A stretch of DNA of 64,000 nt from Mytilisepta virgata (Eukaryota; Mollusca; Bivalvia; Mytilida; Mytilidae). A model generated the notes under the pieces. That model was given only the letters and a program-made list of their open reading frames with translations, made no database searches and had not been told where the DNA came from. Where the stretch lies: positions 30,372,001 through 30,436,000 of the forward strand of contig CM051511.1 in assembly GCA_028015205.1 (NCBI GenBank), in the 5' to 3' direction. Positions 12,401 to 24,400 of the stretch are shown here, piece by piece (the stretch's first letter is position 1; each line of letters opens with the position of its first letter). A program made the position numbers and the translations under genes.

Positions 12401-15400
12401 TAATTTATCAAAAAAAAAAAAAAAAAAAAACAGATTTCTTCCATTAAGGTTTAGTAAATGTCTTATTAAAATATCAAATGCAAATACATATTTTGGCTGT
12501 CGACCATATTGCACCAGCTTTATTTTATCGCACATACTTATTTAAAATCAAATTCAATATTAAATATTTCACACCTATTTATATCCTACATAAAATTTAA
12601 TTAATTCGTTTGATTATATTCGTGCGTTTCTTTCAAACACAAATTTTAGAAATCGCACGATCGGAAATCGTGCAACATGTAACATGCATCATGTGTTTGC
12701 GTGTAATGTAGGAATTGTGTGCTTGTATCGTGCGCATTGCTTTTGAGTAATGTGCGAATCGCGTGCGTGTAACGTGTTTATCGTTTAAATGTGGTTTGGT
12801 GCGTTACGCGTTCAACCATGAGTAAAGTTATGCTTGGTTAAAAAATACATGTCATAAATGGTCATGGTGTATTATGGTTTGGATACCTTAAACAACTATT
12901 TTTGACTAACGAATCAAGGTAAAAGAAAAAATCGAGGCATGTTGCTTTGGAGTCAATTTTCATCAGTAACGACAATTTTAGATCAGTTTAGTAAATGTAA
13001 AGTTTGTTGCTGTATAATGCATTCTTACCTTTTATGGACTGATCCTAAGCAGTCTTAATTGAAAGCAAACAGTTTATCCTTATTGCTGCTGATACAATCT
13101 TAGAAATTTAAAAGACCAAGACGGTCCAGATTAATCTACACGAACATACTATTAGTAGAACACAAAATTTCAATTGATGTCAAAGTAATATGTTTTGGTA
13201 ATGATTCGTTCTTTTATTCATTTTCTCATTTGTCGCATTTTCCTTAAGTAGTTCTCTTTCAGAATTGTGTCCAATGGCCTGAACTGTGAACCAGGAAGGC
13301 CCCAACAGTCAAACTGAGGTTGGGAAAATTCATTTAAAAATCTTCTTTTCTGAAACCAATTGCTCAATTTGATCCAGACGTGGCTGCAATGGTCATTGGA
13401 TGGTCCTCTTTCACATTTATGTCTCACGACCTGGAATATCATTAGATGTTTCTCTTTCAGAATGTTCTGATGATAACATAAAATGCTACCCTAAAACTAC
13501 TGAGCAAAACTGAACCGAACTTCGCAGTTCCCGTCTAAAAAATGGCCGAACACTAAGCTGTGCAAAGATAAGATCATGGTAAAAGTCATGATTGTGTTGG
13601 TTGAACCCTGCTCTTTGGTAGAAAAATATAAATGAAAAAGGATAGTTCATTAAAACTAAAATATGTTACAAATTTCTGTAGCGCTAATATATACTGCGAC
13701 TTTATAAATAGTGATTTCCTGATATATATATATATATAGTAAAACTACTATATGTGTGTGCTAAAAATAACTTGTCGCAAATGTTCAGATGGTTAGAACG
13801 CTATGGGTATAAACCTTAGCTATTCTGTCTCAGACCGAATTGCTGTAACTGGGTTTTGTTTGCATAAATCATGTAAACTGATTAATTGTATAATTTTAGC
13901 ATGCAAGACGGGATTTTATTCCCAAGCTCGCGGTAGATGTCAACCATGCAACCACAACAAATTCGGGTTTAGATGCGTTTATACATGTGAATGCAAAACA
14001 TACCAACGGTAGGTACGGTTCTTCAAACAGAAAATTCTAGAATTCTGTTTATTTAAATAAACAAATTGTTTGTTTATAGGTCCATAAAACATACTAAAGT
14101 ATACACATGTAAATTATTTTGTTGCATTATTACTTGGAATTGTTTGAACTGTGATATATAATATACTCTCCCAAAAAAGAAACGCAACATCCAATATTGT
14201 TTTCTTCCAAATATTAATTTTCTGAAAATTGAGACAGGAAAATATGATTTAAATGTCCCATAATTGAATTTAAAACCATGACGGTGACTGTTGATCACAT
14301 TTGACCTTTTCGGGCTAGCATGAGTAACGCTGCAAGAGGATGGCGTACTAGAATAAGTAGGACAATTGCACGTGCGAATCATGCTTAACTTTAAGCGGGT
14401 TTAATGGGTATTAAAAGACACATAACAGTTTAATTGAATTCAGTCATTAAATTGTTTTTCGATCCTGCATCGACTTGAAAGGGTCCGATGGTGCAATGGA
14501 GTTAGGGGTGTTGGACCTGCAAAACTACAGACGAGTCTGGTTTAGCGATGGATCAAGATTCAAGCTGCAGAGATGAGATGGCTGTACATGTGTCTACAGA
14601 CGCTGGACTGAAAGGTACGCAAGGAACTGCGTCCTAGGGCTCGACAATTTCGGCGGAGGAAGTGTGATGATATGGGGTGCCACATCCTACGCCCGAAAAA
14701 CACAACTGGTGTACATCCCCGACAACCTTAACACCGCTCGATACAGAGATGAGGTTTCGACACCACACATGCTGCTCGCAATGAACCTCCGTAACGAAGT
14801 TTTTCTGCACAACGCTTGGCCGCACACAATTTGTGCTACTTTTTAGCCAATCAGAACGTAACAGTGCTCCCTTGGCCGTCTAAATCAACAGATTTGATGA
14901 ACCCCATAGAACATTTATGGGATGATTTGGATCTATGCGTGCACAGTCGTCAACCGCAAACGTTGCCAGAACTGCATCAGGCTTTTGAGAAGAATAGGTA
15001 AGAATTCCGCAAGACCGTCGATTGATCGAGTCCGTGTGCTGTGTTACAGGCTAATGGTAAGCACAACAGATATTGAATTTGAAGTGACGTCATATGAATG
15101 CTATTGACTTTAATGTGATCAATTTGAGATTATAATAAACCTTAAAGTTTGAACAACCAGTGTGCCAAATTTTAGTGTAATATAATGCTTGTTTCTGTAT
15201 TTAAAATGATGTTGAAAATTTGAAGTTGAGTTTCTTTTTTGGGAGAGTATATAGATAATATTTTGTCAAATATGTTATACATGTACATGTTCATGTGTGT
15301 AAATCATGATGCATAAACACGTTTGTTGGAAAAAATAAACATGCATGGTACACTAATAGAATCCCAATATTTTGCTGGAATTCTAGGACAATTTAAAGAT

Positions 15401-18400
15401 AAAGATACACGAAAGATACAACCAAATCACATAACTGTACAAGGATGATATTATAACCGTTTTGGGGAAAGGAAACAATGATTCCAATGATTGTTCTGAA
15501 AGGAGAAAGTGTAAACTTTATAATAGTATTGTTTAAAGTAAAATATCCAATTATGTTTGTACTTTGTTCTATTTAAGTTTTGTTTCCGCGAACGATCAGT
15601 CCACTTTAAAGGGAACATAGGTTAAATTAAACAAGGAATAATTTACAATTTGTTAAAATTTATATTCATAAAATATTAACTGGTTAGCCCATTGCATTTA
15701 TACTGATCAATTATGGACCTGGTAGAATGATATTGACAGAGGACTTTATAATGTGTTGACCAAATTAAAAGTCCTTAATTGTTATACATTATATTACATA
15801 TGCACTGTCTGTTTTCAATTAAAAAAACCTTCTGAGCACTTTCAAACCAAAATATGTAAACTATGCATTTTGAAAGTTCTCAACCTACCGTAAACAGGTA
15901 GACATTAACATATTTAATCAAAAACAATTGAAGAAAAATAAACATTTTGACAACATTGAGAAATTTTACGAACAAATGGTGATAATAGTTCCTTTGAATC
16001 TATTTTTTTTGTAATATGGAGTCAATTAATATTTTTTACGGAGTCAATATGCTTTTACAAGAGATCATGTGATGAAACTAACCAATGATAAAATAGGAAA
16101 AACACCGCATATGTAATATAATATAGTATTAGATTTACAGTTTCAAAAACAATATTTCATTTTTACTCTTATTGTTTTATCTTAGAGCGTATAGCAAATA
16201 TTAGTATAAACATCCAAGTTTAACAAATAAATATGTTAGAATATGTCCAGGTTTTTATAAAAAAAAAAAAAAATTAAGCTGAAATATCCTTCTGGGCTAC
16301 GAAAGAAAGTAAAGACTAGTTCAAAATATGTTATTTAAACTTTAACTGAAAGAATCATTGTACTTACGAAGAATTATATTGTGGAATCTACCAAATCCTT
16401 AACAATGAACTTGAAGTATATAATATGTTAATCTTGCAGTTGTGACAATGTGAAAGGATGTCTAAATGTAACAATTACCACCACTCTTTCAGAAACCACA
16501 ACAGGTAATTATAATTAAAAGTTGTATAATTAGAAGTGACGTCATATGAATGCTTGTCATGTAGACATGTAGGGCATGCATTCAAATATTTAATATTAAA
16601 ATCTGTAGTATTAGATCATTAATTAGTGTCGTGCGAATGCAAAGTAGTATACATTATGTTAGTCTGATCAGTAATGTGTGTGAATTTCGTTTGTTTCCAG
16701 TAGTCTTATAATGTCTGACCGGAACTGAAAAACAGAACAATTATCGGGTCGGTGTCAAGGGCGATGTCATTTTTTTTATATCCATCCGCGTCAATTAATG
16801 TCCTGCATGAAACCCCACAACTTACTACGACATCCTGACCGTGATATTAATCTTCAAATTTCGAAAGGATGTCCTTGGAGGTTTCAGCGAATGTCCCATA
16901 ATTAATGACATTGTGCAACCCAATTATATTTCTTCATTAGAATGATTTTGGGCAAGTACTTATCAACACATAAACGTGTTCATTCATTTAAACAATTGTA
17001 ATGTAGTGAAAAACTGGAGACAACATCAACTGTCCTAGAAACAAATTTCTACATAATCAGGTGTAAAATAACATCCTATGTTGTAAAAAGATACTTTTCA
17101 TGTGTTAAATATTTTTCTTCCTTGATACTCCCTTCACACACACGGGTTTTTCTTACTAGTCCTTACGCCAACTCGTAGTCAATTGCAAGCATCCGTACAT
17201 AACTCGTTTTTATCCGTTAATAACTCGTCAGAACTCGCAAATACTCGCAGATAGTCGAGAGGATCCATGAAATTATAGTAGAGGCAAATTTGTTGACATG
17301 TCAAAAATTTTCTTCCGATTGTCCACAGATTACATTTCCCGCAACTTGTAACGTAAATCGGTCGCAACAACACGCAAGCCTCTGTAAACTATTCGCACGA
17401 ATCCGTAAATGTCCCATTAACAATTTGTTTTACGATTTGTTACGCTTAGTTTACGATTTGTTGACGGATTATGACGAGTGCTTAAGTGATGTTTAAGATT
17501 CCATTCACGTCGTATTACAATGGCTTTACGGATTGTTAAGAGTTATTTTAAGCATTTTAAGTATAGTTACGCGTACTTTACGAATACATACGTATACTTT
17601 ACGATTAAGGAAAGGTATAAAAATTGTCTCGTCGGATGTCAGTTGTCGAATGATGATACATAGAGAACTGCATACTTTTTGCAAAACAAACATACTCGTA
17701 ACTATTCGTAACAGCACGTTAACAGGTCGTAATTTACACGTAAAAGCGAAGATGAATCGTAAAAAGGCTCGTCAAATGTAAATGTCTCGTAATTATCTGT
17801 GGTAACTCGGTAAATGGCTCGTAATTACCCGTAACCACTCTTAAATCGTTCCTAAAAGTGGCCAAATCGTAAGCATCCGTGTACTTTTACGAATTCGTGT
17901 CATACGTAAGAATTCGTAAGAAAAATTCGTGTATATGTGAAGGTAGCATATCCTAGCGATGTTCTATCATATAAGTTAGTCGGTTTTTATAATTTTAATT
18001 CAATAAAAACCTACTAGCACGAACTTATGTAGGAATCGACATACCCAAATGCAAAGGTTTTTTGTTATTGTTTGTTCGGTAGTAGTAAGAGTTTGAGGAA
18101 TTGATTTGCTTCCACACTTGAAATATATCAAATGTCATTATCGTCATTTAATAGACAAACAATTTGTGGAAACACAAAAATAAGGAAGTTATCAGGTTTT
18201 TGTCGTATCGCATTTTGTAATTATTAATATGAATATATTTCTGGGGTATGCACTATTTCAGATTCAAATTGGACACCTGTGAGCTAACCTATACATCACT
18301 TGTACGAAAGTTATTGAAATTTAAAAACTGATCTAGTTTTTATAGATCCATGTTATGTATTGACATTACTTGACACCAGTAAACTTTTACATTTTAATCT

Positions 18401-21400
18401 CTGAATTAACAGGTTTAAATCATAATAAAATCTTTATTTGCAAATTACATCCATTATGGGTCATTCTAATATGACGGCCTTCAAAGGCTTCAAAGGCTTT
18501 GGCACCACAGGCGTGGTAAAACATTAGTTGCCGTATGAGCTGCACGCGACTTAGTTGGCTGTTTTAGTGCACCGGAAATCGTTTATCCTTTCAATTTGAT
18601 TGGTTGTTATTTCTGCAATTCTGAGAAACCGTTGATTAAATTTCTATTTAGCATAGGGGTTTAAGAATGTCATTGTAGTTGTTATAAATACATTTTCATC
18701 CATTCTGATGTAGCGCGCATAAAAGTTAAAAACATATAACAAAACTTAATAAACGGACTTGAACAATGTTTTATCAACAGTATTTAGCCATTAATTAAAT
18801 AAAATTATGATTCCCTAGCCCCCCCCCCAAAAAAAATTCCTTTGAGCACTGTCCCCCCCCCCCTTCCAGTGTCGTCTGCATACGGAACTATACGGTTATT
18901 GAACATGGCTCCGGCGTTGCCTTTGGAACGTTCCTTGAACTAGAAGGTGAAAAGTTCAAAGTCGTTGACTATGAAAAACTCTATGCAAATTTTGCATGAC
19001 ATTATGTCATACAGTCATTATCATCAGGCCGCGTCCTAAAGAAATTCAGACACGAGAGAGATTTCTTGAAGGATTCTCAGTCTGACGAGGAATTGGGCAA
19101 CATGGAATTCCTCCTTGAAGACACCACACATACTGATTCAGAAGTATTTTGGAAAAAATAATGTACACACACATCATGTATAAGATTACCGTTGTGTAAA
19201 ATCCATTCTTACAATATGACAATGTGAATTTAAACCAAATCTTCGATAGGTGTAATCGATAAATAAACATTCTCCTCTTCATTTCGTGAAAATCCATACC
19301 TATAAATAGAAAAACACAACCAAAACAGCGCAAAGAACAGGTTTGTGTGTCAAATTACCGGAACAGCCAAATATGGCGGAAATCAGAGTTCACCTTAGGT
19401 CACGGCAATATAAAAAACAGCGTAACTGTCCTATTAGAATCGAAATTCCAGTTTATCATTGTTCTACCACGGGCAGGCTCAGGGTAAAATTAAAGGCATA
19501 AATGGCTAGGCCGTGGGAAAAACAATGATAAACTGAGGTCTCCGTGAATTCTTTCTTAAATAAACAATAAATAAAACAAATATTACAGTTTATAAAGTTA
19601 TACAAAAGGTAGTTCAGTTATATAAAACATTATTAAGGTTGACTCTATGATCGGTGTGGACTCTATTTCAATTCTAATGATTGTTTAATAAAGGTGCAAA
19701 CAGTCGATAAAATGGTTGAGTTAGAAGTTATAATTTATTATCCACGAGTGACACATTTTCAAAATCAGGAAATACATTTTTTATGGATTCAAAGAGTTTT
19801 TCGATATTGAAACTAAACTTTGGTATAAATGTCCTTATATGATCCCCTTTGTCCGTGGAGTCCGGATTCTTAACCAAAATGGCCGCCATTACTCGACATA
19901 AATTAATTGCAAACAAATTCCTCTTAACGTACAGGTGCAATTGAGAACCAACTTTGTTGAAATGGTCCCCTTTCAAAAGGATCCCATCACTGAAACAATA
20001 TAATCCCTTTACGACAAAAAACTGACAAATCTGTGAAAAAAATAATTCTTCTTTTGTGAAGCTAAAAAGGCACTGAGATCAAACTTAAATGGAACGGTCC
20101 TTTCAAAATTGTGTCCATGGACCTTGGGCCAAGATTGCCATAGATACTAAAAAAATGACTTTTTAGTAAGTTCATATGAAAAACTTCTCTGGAATAAATT
20201 GAGACTAAGATCTGATGGAACTAGACATTAACTGGTTTATTATTATGTGTAAGGTATGAACCCTGGACTAACATATCGTAGAACAAAAAATCCTCTCCTC
20301 TGAAACTACTGACAATCCTTATCAGCACTACCCTCTTTTCAAAATTTATACTAGGGCCTTAACTACATGTATGGACCAATTTGGTCATTTTTACTGAAAA
20401 AAGCAAAATGGCTTTTCTTTTAATAATGTTGTTTAATTCCTTTTGTATGTTAAATTACTTTCTTGAAAATCTAGTTCATGGCATTTGAAAGTCTAAATGC
20501 CAAAATTTTTTGTTGGTTAAGCTACCTCGTTGAGCCGTCCAACAATACATACAATGTTTACCATTATTTGAAAATGTTAAATTGTTAATACCACAAAAAA
20601 TTTTCAATGTGGAATTTACAAGAAAAAATTATAAATGCATTCAAAAAGTTGAAAATATTTTAAATAAACAACGAATTGTTCTAAAACTTTTAAAACCAAT
20701 ATTTCAAATCTATTGTCTGCTCTTTGGTCGGGTTGTTGTCTCTTTGACACATTCTCCGTTTCCATTCTCTATCATTGTTTTCATAAAAATAATTTTCTTA
20801 AATCTCACTCCAGGAGTTATCTCAATTTTATATTTTACACGTTTTATTTCTTTGAAGAAATTATTGAACATGGTCAGGTAAGTTCAATTGTTTCAGCTAC
20901 GACTAAACTAATTGTAGGACAAGTGATAAGACTATTCTGGTTGATTAAGGTACATTGTTTTTATTACTAAGAATGCTTTGAAAAATTTGGCGGCCAAAAG
21001 GTCCGTTGTGATCATAAAAGATGGAATTTACCCAAGATGAACAATATAAAGGTGATAAATTTTATATTAGATTTTGAATTGGTTCTTTAATATATATTAC
21101 AATCAAATATATAATACACATTCCAGATTTCTTTACTGTGTTATCCAGTGAAAAGGGAAATGAAACAAGCCAAAAAGTAACGACAGTTATGGGTAGGTCT
21201 TGGACAATAATTCAGTACGATTGTTAATGTGATTAAAAAAACAAACTACTTGTACTTTATATGTTTTGGAATTTTGATTTGATTAGAGTTGAGTATTCCA
21301 CAACATCCCTGCTATTCCTTCGTAGATTTACAGAATATTCAGGATTCAACGGTAAATTATGGTTGAAACTGATTCACAAACAGGCTTTGCAAATATTAAC

Positions 21401-24400
21401 GACACACGCATCGGTATTCTCTTTCTATATCAAAATTCCTTTCTTTAGTTTGCAAAACTTTGAACTCAATATTTTCAAGGGAACTCTAAAAAGCTTTTGA
21501 TTTCACTATTAATTTCAGGGGTATGTATATTTGAGCTTTTCATCTTCTTGTAAAAATCATTTTTATTTACAGAAGAAACCACCACTACGTATGGCAATAA
21601 ACAAAAGGTTGATGATATGCCAAGTTCAGGTAAAGGAAAATGATACTAAGCATGACCTAAGTCAAAATAAATTGTTAAATAGTAAATACTTAATAGTTGC
21701 TGTATGTGATGCATCTTTATTTCTCTAATTTTCAGCCAATTTTAGTCTCTCAATCCGTCTTGGAAAAATTGATAATCTCACTAGTGAGTTTTTGATTCTC
21801 GGAATATGATTGGTCTTCAAAAAATTTCCTTTGTTATATATAAACAAACGCGACCCCGTCATCCGCTTTGTATTAAAGATGTCCTTAAACGAGGGATTGA
21901 AATGGGACGAAAAATCCGACTTGTCGGGGGACAGATAGGATTCATTATGAAGGGTCAAATTTGAACATGCCGTGTTCCTTTCCGTCTGCCATTGTGACAG
22001 CTGTTGTGTAATGCAACTTCCGCTAGGAAAAATAGTTCCAGTTTAAATGACAACTTACATACGAAAATTATCTACCGTGTTTACGAATGATGTTTTTAAA
22101 TTACATTAAATAAAAATGTTTATTGATTATAATTTCTACATACTTGTAAAGTGTCGGATATTTTTCAATACAAGATTCGCATGAATACATACTGGTGACG
22201 ATAGTGACGGTTAATTTGATGACGTCGATCAGTTTTAAAAGCGCTTTTAAAAATTAGAGAAACAGCGTCTTACATTACGACTAGTGGTTTACCGGAATTC
22301 TCCAGTCTTGATAGTTAAATTACGGAAATTTAATGACTTACCAAGGCTCGTGCTTAAAATTCCGTAATTTAACTATCTCGATTGGAGAAATCCGATAATC
22401 CACTTGTAACAATGTAAGAATCTATATTTAATTGTTTAAAATAACCACAAATACAGATGGTTGAGCGTGTAATGGTGTAATGCACCAAACCACACTCACG
22501 TTACACGCACACAATTCGCACTTACACGCAACGATTCGCACGATACATGCACACGATTCGCACGTTACACGCAAACCACACGATGCACGTTACACGAAAC
22601 ACAATTACCGATCTAAACATTGTGTTTGTAAGATACGAACGGAATATAACGAAACGAATTATTATAATTAAATTTATGCCGGATATGAATAGCAATGAAA
22701 TATTGAAAATGCATTTGATTTTAAATAAATAAGTACGATGAAAGGAAGCAGGTTTTGAACGGTCGGCATTTATCTTTTTTCATAAATAAAAAAATATTTG
22801 CACATTAATTTTTTTAATGGGAAATTTATCAAACTTTATAACAGAACTGTGAAATTATATTTTTACAGATAAAAATCAATAAACTTTTTCATGTTGTTAC
22901 CTAATTAGCTATGACATATTAACCATTGATATGATAAGAATAACGTTGTCAGTAAAATAAACATTACACCACAATATTTTATGGCTTCTTTCAAACAAAG
23001 ACACCATGTCCTAGGGGTGTGTTCCACGAGCGACTACTAGGCTACTTATTGACTTGTACATTTACCTCAGATATACAATGCTAAATGGTTTAATTATAAG
23101 TTAAATTGTAAAAATATTGTATTTATTATTTATAATACATGTATAATATATAATATTAAATATTAACTGTTAATTTATATTATTATATAGTTGGTATCAA
23201 TATAATTTACTATTATTTATTCATTCAAATTATAATTAAACCATAAGTGAATAAAAATATTTAATATTCTCTATGTAAAATATTTGTACATAAAATATAT
23301 TTATAATATAAATTAAAGTTTATCTGAAAATGTACTCTAAATTTATAAATAAAAGAAAATCACAAATATTTCGATGCATGAATGAATGAAGGAAGATTTC
23401 TTAGGTAAATTAATAGATAAACAGACAATTTATCTTCATAGGACATCTTAAACCCTTTTCTAATTAGATGCTGTTTTTTAGCCCGATCAAACAATTACTT
23501 ATATAACAATTATTATGAAAATATAATATTTGTCAAAGGATTTAAAACTTCAGCATATTTTAAGAGTAATTTAAAATATTTTTTTTTCTTAAAGACAAGT
23601 TAAAGTTCAAATTTATGTTTACTTTGCAAATGTTGCATGCAAGTTGTACCGTCGTTTAATTTAGGGAACATTTTATTTCACTTATTCTTATCAAACCAAC
23701 TAAATTGAATAATTTAAATTATAAATAGAAAAAAATAGAATCTGTTACGGGATTATTAATATCTATATTTTCAAATAATTGACACCGATAAAGCTTCGTT
23801 CCAACAATATTTTAAATCGAGTTCGAAATATGCTCCGATTTGAATTCACACGTTTTAATATCTGTTTCGACCAATGAAATCTCATACACGTTACATGATT
23901 CAAATCGGAAGTTTATTACCACACGCAAACCACACCCACACGATTCGCACGTTGCACGCACACGATTCACACGTTACACGCACACGATCAACACCTTACA
24001 CGCACACGTTTCGCACGTTATACGATGTTTTTTTGTGATTTACACCAAGTGCATCATATACAAGAATTCAAGAATTGTTGTATTTCTGTCACTATTAACA
24101 AACTTGATCTCAGATTTCTGTCTTGTATTAACAAACTTGATCTCAGATTTCTGTCTTGCTTATAATTAATATTGATTATCTTAAGTCAAAAATTACAATA
24201 GGGATATTCGGAGGAGGGTAAATTCGAAACGACTGACAAACTCCGGAGAACAACTAAGACAAGTCCCAAACAATACATGCACTACAATTAGAAACTAAAA
24301 CATATGGACTGCTCCGGAAGAGTAAACAGTCTCTGCTTCCTGCATGGTGCTCATGTCAAATTCGGGTATGAGGAAGGGATAACATCAACGGAACAGGTCC

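Larger units (their letters stand above)
11379..12830 (+). mobile_element. non-autonomous element with CGTGTAACGTGCGAA subterminal repeats, copy 1
   Basis: The left end (GGTTGAACGTGTAAATCACA) and right end (inverse of GCGTTACGCGTTCAACCATG) carry arrays of a ~20-bp unit, GCGTGTAACGTGCGAATCGT. The AT-rich core matches the copy at 22455-24045 in reverse orientation: GAAATGTTCCCTAAAT near 12035 and the TTTGTTTGAAGAAATCATAA region near 12258. No open frame. A second repeat is nested at about 11541-11985. Confidence 0.7.

Noticed and set aside
17179..17781. Several overlapping frames of 60-82 codons
   Set aside because: They arise from the CGTAA-word repeat element, which keeps many frames open.
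21726..22045. Minus-strand frame with SYLSPDKSDFSSHFNPSFKD, followed by AATAAA, plus an overlapping short ATG frame
   Set aside because: It looks partly protein-like, but has no usable start codon, no acceptor at its 5' edge and no recognised motif; left uncalled, though worth a homology search.
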